From positions 1 to 64,000 of the forward strand of contig JAKALP010000013.1 in assembly GCA_021824175.1 (NCBI GenBank): a stretch of 64,000 bases of DNA, written 5' to 3'. The notes under the pieces are model-generated. The model did no database searches. It saw nothing but the letters and a program-made list of their open reading frames with translations, and was not told where the DNA came from. Positions 27,675-36,483 of the stretch are shown one piece after another (within the stretch, counting starts at the first letter, position 1; each line of letters starts with the position of its first letter). A program made the position numbers and the translations under genes. The DNA is from Deltaproteobacteria bacterium. GTDB taxonomy: Bacteria; Desulfobacterota; Desulfobacteria; Desulfobacterales; Desulfosarcinaceae.

Positions 27675-29126
27675 ATGAGCCGTCAAATTCTTTCCATTGA
27701 TATCCGTAACCAATCCATCGCTGCAGTGGTGCTCAACACTGGCCTTACTAATAATGCCATTGAAGCATGTGCCTTCACCACCCTACCGACTGATGCCACC
27801 GAAGAGCCGCCTCGAAGAGTAGCATTAAGAAGGCTCTTGGAGAAATTTCAATTAAAAGGCAGTCCCGTGGTGGTCAGCCTGCCAGCGGACCAAACTTTTT
27901 TCCGCACGGTCAATGTTCCTTTCAAAGATGACAAAAAAATCCGCCAAGTGCTGCCCTATGAATTGGAGCCCAACCTACCCATTGCTGTGGATGAACTGAT
28001 TATCGACTATCAGATGGTCCCGGATCCAACAATTGATGGATTATTAACCACTGCAATCACCCGGTCAGCTGTCGAAGCAGTTACCGCGGATCTGGCGGCC
28101 CTTGAACTTCGTCCGCAATTGATCGTTCCTGGGGATTTCCCGCTGGCATTGGGGCTGTCGCTGTATGCTGAAGAGATCGAAAACCAAACGTTGCTCTTAG
28201 AAGTGGGTATTGGCAAGGCTTCGCTCTTTGTCTTGGATAACCGTAAGGTCGCGCTGGTCCGGTTGTTGAGCGCTGACATTACATCAGAGTCCGGTATCGA
28301 ATCGTTAGCGCTTGCCATCCGGCAAACATTGACCGCATTCGCTGATTCACGGCCCCAAGGATTTTCAGCCCAAACCCTCTTTCTGAGCGGGCCTGCTTTA
28401 GTCAACCCCAATACCGTCCGGCATCTCTCAGAAGCACTGGAAATCCCAGGAAAGCTCATTAACCTGCGAACCCAAATACCCAAACTGGAAACCATCAGCG
28501 AGTTGGCCGACTGGCAACCATGTCTTCATGATGGCGCATTGGCCATGGCGATGATTGAGGCCGAAAATCATGCCTGCCTCAACTTTCACCGCAGCAGTTC
28601 CATGTTGCGCAATTTTTGGACGGCCTACCAGCCCTATCTCCGAGGGCCAGGCATTTTGCTGATTCTGGCCGTTTTATTGAGCCTTGGCGGCGTGCTCATC
28701 GACAGCCATATGTTGAGCAAGCAGCTCAAAGAGATTAACGCCAAAATGGAAAATGTCTTCACCTCCACTTTCCCTGGCACCAAGCTGGTCCTTAAAGACG
28801 ATCCCAAGGGCCAGATGGTCAGCGAGCTTAAAAAAGCACGCAGCAGCGGTATGGATGCGGAGCAGTCCGGTCCCCAAATGCGTGTTATCGACATATTGCA
28901 ACAGCTCAGCCAACTCATTCCCAAAGAAGTCGATGTGGTGTTCACACGACTAGTGTTGGGCAGTGATGGGCTAAACGTTTCCGGTGAAGCCGCGGCCTTC
29001 AATGTAGTGGATGACGTCAAAAACCGCCTTGAAAAGGCAGGACTGTTCAAACAAGTAACTATCGCTTCGGCCAACATGGATAAAGCGGGCAACAAGGTGC
29101 TTTTTAAGCTGAAGATAGACTTATGA
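27675..29126 (+). CDS. gspL: Type II secretion protein GspL (PilM-like)
   Basis: The 483-residue protein has an N-terminal actin-like (PilM/GspL cytoplasmic) domain at about 1-300 (ILSIDIRNQSIAAVVL; VVVSLPADQTFFRTVNVPF), one membrane helix near 325-345 and a periplasmic ferredoxin-like domain. It recruits the GspE ATPase to the inner membrane and partners GspM. It overlaps gspM by 4 bp. Confidence 0.9.
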   Translation: MSRQILSIDIRNQSIAAVVLNTGLTNNAIEACAFTTLPTDATEEPPRRVALRRLLEKFQLKGSPVVVSLPADQTFFRTVNVPFKDDKKIRQVLPYELEPNLPIAVDELIIDYQMVPDPTIDGLLTTAITRSAVEAVTADLAALELRPQLIVPGDFPLALGLSLYAEEIENQTLLLEVGIGKASLFVLDNRKVALVRLLSADITSESGIESLALAIRQTLTAFADSRPQGFSAQTLFLSGPALVNPNTVRHLSEALEIPGKLINLRTQIPKLETISELADWQPCLHDGALAMAMIEAENHACLNFHRSSSMLRNFWTAYQPYLRGPGILLILAVLLSLGGVLIDSHMLSKQLKEINAKMENVFTSTFPGTKLVLKDDPKGQMVSELKKARSSGMDAEQSGPQMRVIDILQQLSQLIPKEVDVVFTRLVLGSDGLNVSGEAAAFNVVDDVKNRLEKAGLFKQVTIASANMDKAGNKVLFKLKIDL

Positions 29127-29746
29127 AATTATTCTCATTTAAATCACCCTCGCTCAAATCGCTTTCGTTGAAGTCCCTGCCGCTTCAATCAATTAAACTG
29201 CCATTCAATCTACAAAAGCTTCCGTTCAATCTGAAGCGAAGAGAAAAAATTGCCCTCAGCGTGGCTGGCGTGGTATTGGGCATTTTGATTCTTACCCAAT
29301 TGATCATCTTCCCGATTCTGAACCGCCGGGATCGACTGGAAAAGCAGATCGTCACGCGCACCAAACAGCTGGAAGAGATGTATCAGCTTAAGGCCGAATA
29401 TGAATCTCTGACCAAGAATCAGGTGAGCAACGAGGCCCAATTGAAAAGCCGGTCCCCGGGATTCACGCTATTCTCCTTTCTCGATACGTTGGCCGGACAG
29501 AGCGGCATTAAACAAAATATTATCTACATGAAGCCGTCCACCACCAATCTCAAGGGCAGTACGTTCACGCTGTCCATCGTGGAGATGAAGATCGACTCCT
29601 TGACCATGAATCAGCTGGTCACCTTTTTACACGGGGTCGAAACTTCACCCAACTTGGTTTGGATCAAACGCATTTCGTTGTCTAAGGGCGAAAAGAACAA
29701 TCAGCTCATCAACTCAATCCTGCAAGTGGAGACATATCAACTGTAG
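29123..29746 (+). CDS. gspM: Type II secretion protein GspM-like with a repetitive basic N-terminus
   Basis: The 207-residue protein has one membrane helix at about 48-68 (SVAGVVLGILILTQLIIFP), then a coiled coil and a periplasmic domain, the layout of GspM. Position between gspL and gspN supports the call. The cytoplasmic N-terminus is unusual: it is made of near-repeats (SLKSLSLKSLPLQS, then LPFNLQKLPFNLK) rich in Ser, Leu and Lys. Confidence 0.82.
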   Translation: MKLFSFKSPSLKSLSLKSLPLQSIKLPFNLQKLPFNLKRREKIALSVAGVVLGILILTQLIIFPILNRRDRLEKQIVTRTKQLEEMYQLKAEYESLTKNQVSNEAQLKSRSPGFTLFSFLDTLAGQSGIKQNIIYMKPSTTNLKGSTFTLSIVEMKIDSLTMNQLVTFLHGVETSPNLVWIKRISLSKGEKNNQLINSILQVETYQL

Positions 29747-29749
29747 CCC

Positions 29750-30619
29750 ATGAAAACTCCAGGCAAAATACTTCTCTATAGCCTTTACACCATTGCGGCC
29801 GTTTGCGTATTTCTCTACCTGCTCTTCCCCTCCAAGACAGTGAGCGACATTATCAAGGAAAAGGTCGCCAAAGCCAATCCTGATGTGCAGCTGTCCACGG
29901 AAGAAGCCTCACCAGTGTTCCCGCCCGGTTTGAAGCTTAAACCCCTGGAGCTGGCCTTTGCTAATATGCCCTTGCTTCGGATGGACTACCTCAAGGTGGC
30001 GCCCGGACTCTTATCGGCCTTTAGCAGCGATAAAAATGTGACTTTCAACGGCCGCTTGGGACATGGAACGCTCAGAGGGCGGGCCGAATTGAGCAAGGAA
30101 GACCAAGGCCCCCAAACTAAGATCACTGTTAACTTGGCCAATGTGCCCACAGATGCCTTCGAAATACTCGACCAATGGCCAGCGTATCAACTGGTCGGTG
30201 ATGTGACGGCCTTTATTGATTATGACAGCAAAAAAGGAGCAGGGGGCACTACCAACCTCAACATGGAGATCACCCCCACCAAAATTATTTTTTCTCCATC
30301 CCTGATGGGCATTGAGCAATTAGAATTTTCCCAAGTACAAACTGAAATATCCGTTACACCACGCATGCTTCAGATCAAGCGTTGCGATTTATCCGGCACG
30401 CAGATTGAGGGCAAAATCACGGGTTCCATTGTCTTCCGACGTCCCTTTGAAAACAGCCGCCTGACACTTTCGTGCACGATCAAGCCCCAACCGGCGTTTC
30501 TGGCGGATCAGAAAAACAGCATGATTGCCGGGTTTCTGGGTTCGGAGACCGCCCAGAAGCGAGGCATCGTGCTAAGGATTTCTGGAACAGTAGGAAAACC
30601 GAGCTATGTCATACGTTAA
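29750..30619 (+). CDS. gspN: Type II secretion protein GspN
   Basis: The 289-residue protein has one N-terminal membrane anchor (about 6-26, YSLYTIAAVCVFLYLLF) and a long periplasmic beta-rich domain of the GspN/AsmA-like type found in deltaproteobacterial gsp clusters. It overlaps gspC by 14 bp. The role in secretion is poorly defined; many systems lack it. Confidence 0.85.
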   Translation: MKTPGKILLYSLYTIAAVCVFLYLLFPSKTVSDIIKEKVAKANPDVQLSTEEASPVFPPGLKLKPLELAFANMPLLRMDYLKVAPGLLSAFSSDKNVTFNGRLGHGTLRGRAELSKEDQGPQTKITVNLANVPTDAFEILDQWPAYQLVGDVTAFIDYDSKKGAGGTTNLNMEITPTKIIFSPSLMGIEQLEFSQVQTEISVTPRMLQIKRCDLSGTQIEGKITGSIVFRRPFENSRLTLSCTIKPQPAFLADQKNSMIAGFLGSETAQKRGIVLRISGTVGKPSYVIR

Positions 30620-31517
30620 TACCATCAATATCAAACGCATGGTGACCGCCGTGAACTTGGCGTTGATCACCCTGATCGCCTATTTTTCTGTGGCCCTCTT
30701 TTATCGTTATGTGGGTTTATTGGTTCAAAAAACCAAAGAGACGGCCATTGTAGCCAATGCTTCCAGTCCGATTCAATCCCCGGAAGCCAAGGCCGTAGCC
30801 TATTACAATCCCATCATCGAGCGCGATCTGTTCAAAGTGGGCAAAGATGAAAAAGCTCCGGATAAAGATAAAGTAGATCCGGACAGTCTCAAAAAAACCA
30901 CTCTAGACCTGAAGCTGTGGGGCACTGTCTCTGGTAGCGAGGACCAAGCCTATGCGGTCATCGAGGATAACCAAAAACGCGAACAGAATCTCTACCGGGT
31001 TGGCGACACGATTCAGAATGCCACCATCAAAGCGGTCTTAAGGGAAAAGGTGGTTCTCAGCGTGGACGGCAAGGACGAAATACTGGCCATGCAGGATTTG
31101 GATCAAACCAGCGGCGCGGGCCCAATGATGGCAGCTCGGGGCGGATTCCGGCCTCAGCCAATGGAAATGCCCCAACCTGCGGCCACAGGCGTAAGGGAAC
31201 AGCGCATCACCATTGAGCGTACCATGATCGACGAGGCCTTCCAGGATGTTAACAAACTGATGAGCGATATCGCCGTTACCCCCCACGTGGAGGAGGGTCA
31301 GACTACGGGATTGGACCTCAATCGCATTCAACCCAACTCCCTTTTCCGGCGGATGGGGCTAAGAAACGGTGATGTTTTGCTTGGCGTCAACGGCCAGCCC
31401 ATTTTGACCATGGAAGATGCCATGCGCATGTATGAAAATCTACGTTCATCAGAGAATATCCAGCTCCAAGTCAAACGCCGGGGACAGGACCGCACTATTG
31501 ACTATAATATTCGATAA
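30606..31517 (+). CDS. gspC: Type II secretion protein GspC with PDZ domain
   Basis: The 303-residue protein has an N-terminal membrane helix at about 13-37, the homology region (NPIIERDLFKVG, then LKLWGTVSGSEDQAYAVIED) that binds the secretin, and a C-terminal PDZ domain at about 225-303 (LDLNRIQPNSLFRRMGLRNG; VNGQPILTMEDAMRMYENL). It connects the inner-membrane platform to GspD and probably helps to select substrates. Confidence 0.93.
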   Translation: MSYVNTINIKRMVTAVNLALITLIAYFSVALFYRYVGLLVQKTKETAIVANASSPIQSPEAKAVAYYNPIIERDLFKVGKDEKAPDKDKVDPDSLKKTTLDLKLWGTVSGSEDQAYAVIEDNQKREQNLYRVGDTIQNATIKAVLREKVVLSVDGKDEILAMQDLDQTSGAGPMMAARGGFRPQPMEMPQPAATGVREQRITIERTMIDEAFQDVNKLMSDIAVTPHVEEGQTTGLDLNRIQPNSLFRRMGLRNGDVLLGVNGQPILTMEDAMRMYENLRSSENIQLQVKRRGQDRTIDYNIR

Positions 31518-31531
31518 TTATTACAAAATTA

Positions 31532-31560
31532 TTGACGCAATTATATTTTGCCTTTAATAT
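31532..31560 (+). promoter_or_regulatory. Sigma-70 promoter in front of gspD
   Basis: TTGACG (31532-31537) and TAATAT (31555-31560) are separated by exactly 17 bases in a 157-bp gap between gspC and gspD. This would give gspD, gspE and the genes after them an internal promoter. Confidence 0.6.
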
Positions 31561-31674
31561 CAAGGAAGTGGAAACAACTTAATAAAACAAAACGAGACCG
31601 GATAAGGTTTAAATTTAACATCATCATGCGGGACTAACTTTATTGAATATGATCGGCTGGATACGGGAAGGTCA

Positions 31675-34236
31675 ATGCAGCCCGTACCATATAACGCCAA
31701 CAGTGGATTGGAACCAATGATTACGACATCAGCCCATCGATCGCACCTACCCTTGATCACGTTGGTATTTTTGATCATGATCAGCTTGATCGCCCCAAGC
31801 CTGGTCGGAGCCCAAGATCCGGGAAAAAAGGAGACCGTCCCGGCAACCAATCCCCCCACGGCTCCTGCTCCAGCGGCTCCAGCACCAGCCGCCGCAGCCC
31901 CACCGCCCGGTAAAGGCAGCGCCCAACTGGTCTCCATTGATTTTAACAATGTCGATATCGGTGTCTTCATCAAATTCATCAGCGACCTCACCAATCGAAA
32001 CTTCATTATCGACGATAAGGTTCGAGGTAAAGTCACTATTATATCGCCCGGCAAGATCACGGTGGATGAAGCGTACAAAGTGTTTGAATCCGTTCTCGAA
32101 GTGTACGGATTCGCAACGGTCAAATCGGGTGAAATTACCAAGATTGTTCCCGCCCCCGACGCGCGCACCAAGAATATTAAGACCCGCTTGGAAGAAGAAT
32201 CGGGAGTAACCGGTGATGTGGTGGTCACCCAGATCATTCCCTTGCGCTACGCGGACCCTGAAGAGATAAAAAACCTCTTTACCCCCCTGATCTCTAAAAA
32301 CAGCATCATTCAAGCTTATGATCCCACCAACACTCTGATTGTTACGGATGTCCAATCCAATATCCAGAGACTGATTCGGATTTTAAAGACAATTGATGTC
32401 ACCGGCGTGGGACAACAAATAGCCATCATCCCACTGGAAAATGCCAGCGCCTCCAAATTAACCACTTTGTTGCAGGTCATTTTCCAAGGCCCCAAAGGCG
32501 GGAAAGTTGGTCGCGGCGGGGGGAGCAATGCCACCTTCGTGGCAGACGAACGCACCAATATCATTGTGGTTATGGCCAGCGAAGGGGATATCGATAACAT
32601 CCGGCAATTGGTGAAAAGCCTGGATATCTCGACCCCCAAAGGGCAAGGTAACATCAATGTATATTATCTGGAACACGCTACGGCTGAGGATGTGGCCAAA
32701 GTGCTGATGGATATCCCTCAAAAGGGGGCCGATGGCAAAACCCAGGAAGGCAAACCCCAGGCGCCGGTGGTTTCCAACAAGGTACGGGTCGCGGCTGATA
32801 AGGCCACCAATAGCCTGATCATCACAGCCGACACTGAAGAATACTTGGTGTTGGAATCCATCATCAAAAAACTCGATATTCCCAGGTCCATGGTCTACAT
32901 CGAAGCTCTAATCATGGAAGTCAATGTGGCCAAGAATTTCCAGCTTGGGGTCCAATGGCAAGTGGGCAGCCAAACCTCGTATGATGGTAAAGACATGGTT
33001 TACGGGGGCGGCTTCCAACCTGAAAGTTCCCTCTATAAAACGCCAGCCCAACAGCTCACCAGCGCAATAACCAGCAGCAGCACCAGTAGTACTAGCAGCG
33101 GTTCAATTCCAAATGTACCACAACTGAACTCCGGCTTTTCTATGGGCATCTTTGGAGAAATGATCAAGGTCGGCGATCTTCAATTCCCAACCATCGCCGC
33201 TGTGGTCAATGCCTATAAAAAGGACACCGATGTACGCATCCTGTCCACCCCACAAATCCTGACCACCGATAATCAGGAAGCCAAGATTTATGTGGGTAAA
33301 AATGTGCCCTTTCAGACATCGGTTTCGGCTTCTAGCACCATGGTTGGAAATGTTTACAATAGTTACGAATATAAAGATGTGGGCAAGACCCTCAAAATTA
33401 CCCCTCAGATCAGCAAAGACCGGTTGGTGCGCCTGACAATTTCGCTGGAAGTTACGGCGATTGAAGGAACACAAACAGCCCAACCTACTACCCTCAAACG
33501 CACGATTGATACTACCGCCATTGTGCAGGATGGAAATACCGTGGTTTTGGGAGGCTTGATCGGGGATCAAGAGGATAGCAGCAATTATAAAGTGCCTTGT
33601 CTGGGGGATATCCCTGGGTTTGGGAATCTGTTTCGCTCCACGGCTTCTTCTACTGATAAATCCAACCTCTATATCTTTTTGACGCCACGTGTCATTCAAG
33701 GCCCGGCAGAGGCCTCCAATGTTTCATCCAAAAAACGTGATGAAATTGAGAGCGCGACCGAAAAGAATATTAAACTGTACCATCGCAAAAACGAAACCCC
33801 GCGGGTGAAAGATCTCCAAATGCCGGCGCCAAAGCCGGATGCTTCAATACCGGCAGGAGTAACCACCGGCGCCAGCATCAGTTCAGCCCAATCAGCCCCC
33901 AGCGCTGGCGCTAGCGCTGAAGCCCAAAAATCCAATGCCCAAGAGGCCACTGCCGCCCTTCAGGAACCAGGGATTAATGAGGAAACATCAGAAAGTTCGG
34001 GCGCCGTACAAGGCTATACCGTACAGGTTGCCTCGGTGAAACTTGCGGATAAAGCCAATGAGATTCTGGCCGAACTGACGGCCAAAGGATTTGCCGCCTA
34101 TTTGGTCCGCACCGACGTCAACGGAACGATATGGTATCGTGTACGTATCGGTTACTTTACGGACAAAGGTGCGGCGGATCCAGTTATGGACCAGCTTAAG
34201 GCAGGCCAATACAGCCCCATGCTCATCAAATTATAG
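31675..34236 (+). CDS. gspD: Type II secretion secretin GspD with a C-terminal SPOR domain
   Basis: The 853-residue outer-membrane secretin has a signal sequence at about 20-45 (ATG 31717 is an alternative start). An N0 domain (VSIDFNNVDIGVFIKFISDL) is followed by N1-N3 repeats (IIPLRYADPEEIKNLFTPLI; INVYYLEHATAEDVAKVLMD). The secretin barrel is at about 480-675 (VRILSTPQILTTDNQEAKIY; VVLGGLIGDQE). A Ser/Thr-rich stretch lies near 465-480. Unusually, after a Pro/Ala/Ser linker the last 80 residues (about 774-853) form a SPOR domain (YTVQVASVKLADKANEIL; WYRVRIGYF), a peptidoglycan-binding module. No pilotin gene is apparent, and the SPOR domain might help to place the secretin. Confidence 0.93.
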   Translation: MQPVPYNANSGLEPMITTSAHRSHLPLITLVFLIMISLIAPSLVGAQDPGKKETVPATNPPTAPAPAAPAPAAAAPPPGKGSAQLVSIDFNNVDIGVFIKFISDLTNRNFIIDDKVRGKVTIISPGKITVDEAYKVFESVLEVYGFATVKSGEITKIVPAPDARTKNIKTRLEEESGVTGDVVVTQIIPLRYADPEEIKNLFTPLISKNSIIQAYDPTNTLIVTDVQSNIQRLIRILKTIDVTGVGQQIAIIPLENASASKLTTLLQVIFQGPKGGKVGRGGGSNATFVADERTNIIVVMASEGDIDNIRQLVKSLDISTPKGQGNINVYYLEHATAEDVAKVLMDIPQKGADGKTQEGKPQAPVVSNKVRVAADKATNSLIITADTEEYLVLESIIKKLDIPRSMVYIEALIMEVNVAKNFQLGVQWQVGSQTSYDGKDMVYGGGFQPESSLYKTPAQQLTSAITSSSTSSTSSGSIPNVPQLNSGFSMGIFGEMIKVGDLQFPTIAAVVNAYKKDTDVRILSTPQILTTDNQEAKIYVGKNVPFQTSVSASSTMVGNVYNSYEYKDVGKTLKITPQISKDRLVRLTISLEVTAIEGTQTAQPTTLKRTIDTTAIVQDGNTVVLGGLIGDQEDSSNYKVPCLGDIPGFGNLFRSTASSTDKSNLYIFLTPRVIQGPAEASNVSSKKRDEIESATEKNIKLYHRKNETPRVKDLQMPAPKPDASIPAGVTTGASISSAQSAPSAGASAEAQKSNAQEATAALQEPGINEETSESSGAVQGYTVQVASVKLADKANEILAELTAKGFAAYLVRTDVNGTIWYRVRIGYFTDKGAADPVMDQLKAGQYSPMLIKL

Positions 34237-34248
34237 CGACGATATCCC

Positions 34249-35976
34249 ATGGAACTGTCTCATATTCTCAAACACCGCTTCGGTCTCAATGAAGACTCCC
34301 TTGCTGAAGCAGTACATGTGCAGCAGGAAAAGGGCGGACGCTTGGGCGATATCCTGTTGCAGCGCCAAGCCATTTCAGAGACCCAGTTGCTGGAAGCCCT
34401 GAGCCTGCAATATGAAATCCCCTTTTGGCCCGAACTTCCCATGGAAAGCATCATGGGCGGCGAATTTGCCAAAAAAGTTTCCATCCAATTTCTCAAACGC
34501 CACTACATTGTTCCCTTGGCCGTTCCCAACCCCGCAGCCGCCCAAGGGCAGCCTGACAATGGAGACGCAAAGGATTCGGTCTTTATCATCGCGGTCAATG
34601 ATCCGAGCAACTTTACGGCAGTAGATGATCTCTCAAGAATACTGGGATTGACATCGTTCAAATCAGTGCTCTCCACCAAACAAGCAATTCTGGCAGCTAT
34701 CAATCTGGCCTTTGACCTCAACCAGAATTCAGCCCAACAACTGGTGGAGGATATGGAAGATGATAGCGATATCATCAGCCAAATCGAGGATACCGCCGAT
34801 CTGCTCGAAGATACCAGCGACGCGCCCATCATCAAGCTGGTCAATCATATCCTTTCACAATCCATCAAAGCGCGGGCCAGCGATATTCACATTGAGCCTT
34901 ACCAGGACAGCTTTAAAGTGCGCTACCGCGTGGACGGTATTCTCTACGATCTGCTGACTCCGCCCAAATGGATTCAACCGGCCTTGACATCACGCATCAA
35001 GGTTATGTCCAAACTCAACATCGCCGAAAAGCGTTTACCCCAAGACGGTCGCTTCGAAGTCAGAATTGGGTCCCAAAATATTGACGTGCGCGTCTCCACT
35101 TTACCAATTACGTTTGGCGAACGGGTCGTGATGCGCTTGTTGAATAAATCCAGCTCCGTATTTGAGCTTACCGAAATTGGACTTAACCGGGAGCAGCTGA
35201 AGCTGCTTAAAAACCTGGTCAGCTCCCCCAACGGCATCATCTTAGTGACCGGCCCCACCGGCAGCGGCAAAACCACAACCCTTTACTCGGTGCTCTCTTC
35301 TATTAACACACCGGACATTAATATCATCACCATTGAAGATCCGGTGGAGTACCAGCTCAAAGGCATCAGCCAAATCCAGGTCAATCCCAAAATCGAGCTG
35401 ACCTTTGCCCGCGGCTTACGCTCCATCGTGCGTCAGGACCCGGACGTGATCCTCATCGGTGAAATCCGCGACCGTGAAACCGCTGAAATCGCGGTCCAAT
35501 CGGCGTTGACCGGCCATCTCGTTTTCTCCACCTTGCACACCAACGACTCTCCCAGCGCCATTACTCGCTTGGTGGATATCGGAGTTGAACCCTTTCTGAT
35601 CTCTTCTTCCTTGATCGCAGTCATTGCCCAACGTCTGGTGCGCGTGCTGTGTGAGCACTGTAAAGAAGCCTATAAGCCGGACATGACGCTTCAGGCCTTG
35701 GGTGTGCGACCGGACCGACTGGGAAAATACACCTTCTATCGCGCCAAAGGGTGTGACCAATGCTTCCAGACGGGTTATCGCGGACGCATCGGCATCTATG
35801 AAATCATGGTAATGGATAATAAGCTTAAAGCCTTGATCCAGCGCACCTACGATTCATTCCAGATCAAGCAAGAAGCATTGAAGCTGGGCATGGTAACCCT
35901 GCGCAGAGATGGCATTGAAAAAGTACTGCGGGGTATCACGACCATTGAAGAAGTAATTCGCGTAACCCAAAAGTAG
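34249..35976 (+). CDS. gspE: Type II secretion ATPase GspE
   Basis: The 575-residue cytoplasmic ATPase has an N-terminal T2SSE_N domain at about 30-150. The catalytic domain has Walker A GPTGSGKTTT, the Asp box ITIEDPVEYQL, Walker B (RQDPDVILIGEIRDRETAEI) and the His box (HLVFSTLHTND). A four-Cys zinc element is at about 467-503 (CEHC and CDQC). It powers pseudopilus extension with GspF and GspL. It lies 12 bases after gspD. Confidence 0.96.
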   Translation: MELSHILKHRFGLNEDSLAEAVHVQQEKGGRLGDILLQRQAISETQLLEALSLQYEIPFWPELPMESIMGGEFAKKVSIQFLKRHYIVPLAVPNPAAAQGQPDNGDAKDSVFIIAVNDPSNFTAVDDLSRILGLTSFKSVLSTKQAILAAINLAFDLNQNSAQQLVEDMEDDSDIISQIEDTADLLEDTSDAPIIKLVNHILSQSIKARASDIHIEPYQDSFKVRYRVDGILYDLLTPPKWIQPALTSRIKVMSKLNIAEKRLPQDGRFEVRIGSQNIDVRVSTLPITFGERVVMRLLNKSSSVFELTEIGLNREQLKLLKNLVSSPNGIILVTGPTGSGKTTTLYSVLSSINTPDINIITIEDPVEYQLKGISQIQVNPKIELTFARGLRSIVRQDPDVILIGEIRDRETAEIAVQSALTGHLVFSTLHTNDSPSAITRLVDIGVEPFLISSSLIAVIAQRLVRVLCEHCKEAYKPDMTLQALGVRPDRLGKYTFYRAKGCDQCFQTGYRGRIGIYEIMVMDNKLKALIQRTYDSFQIKQEALKLGMVTLRRDGIEKVLRGITTIEEVIRVTQK

Positions 35977-36026
35977 TACTTCAAATTAAAGCACATCAGG
36001 CGCCGAGGTCCGCAAAGAGGCAATTC

Positions 36027-36482
36027 ATGATAGTATCAAAATGGCTTCGTGGCTTGGCGCAAAAACAAACAGTTCGATTTGAAGCCCTCCACTGTTCTTC
36101 TATAAACAAATCACTAGTATTGCTCCTTCTGACCCTTCTATGCATTGAATTGAGCCCAATAATGGCTCAAGCGGAAAACAGCCCTGCTCTTTCGCCCGTG
36201 AGTAACGTTGACGAGCCTGTTTTATCTTCTCCCATTGGGTGGTTTCAAAAGTTCATCTCTCCGGCAGATGGCAACCGATGCCCCATGGCGCCCACTTGCT
36301 CCCATTATGCCCGACAAGCCTTTGCCCAGGAAGGTGTTTTGAAGGGGTGGATCCTAACATGCGACCGCCTTTTGCGATGCGGTCGGGACGAAACCCGCCT
36401 TGCCCCGCGGGTTTATATTCATGGGACAAAGTATGCCTATGATCCCCTGGAGGCCAACACCTTCTGGTGGAAAAGACCTTGA
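36027..36482 (+). CDS. YidD-like protein with an N-terminal export signal
   Basis: The 151-residue protein has AGAGG before the ATG. After a basic N-terminus and a hydrophobic segment (about 32-48), the C-terminal 80 residues match the YidD/haemolysin family (WFQKFISPADGNRCPMAPTC, then SHYARQAF and RLLRCGRD). Classical YidD is about 70-85 residues and sits between rnpA and yidC. This copy is longer, probably membrane- or envelope-located, and placed after gspE. The role is unclear; envelope or membrane-protein assembly is inferred. Confidence 0.8.
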   Translation: MIVSKWLRGLAQKQTVRFEALHCSSINKSLVLLLLTLLCIELSPIMAQAENSPALSPVSNVDEPVLSSPIGWFQKFISPADGNRCPMAPTCSHYARQAFAQEGVLKGWILTCDRLLRCGRDETRLAPRVYIHGTKYAYDPLEANTFWWKRP

Positions 36483-36483
36483 A

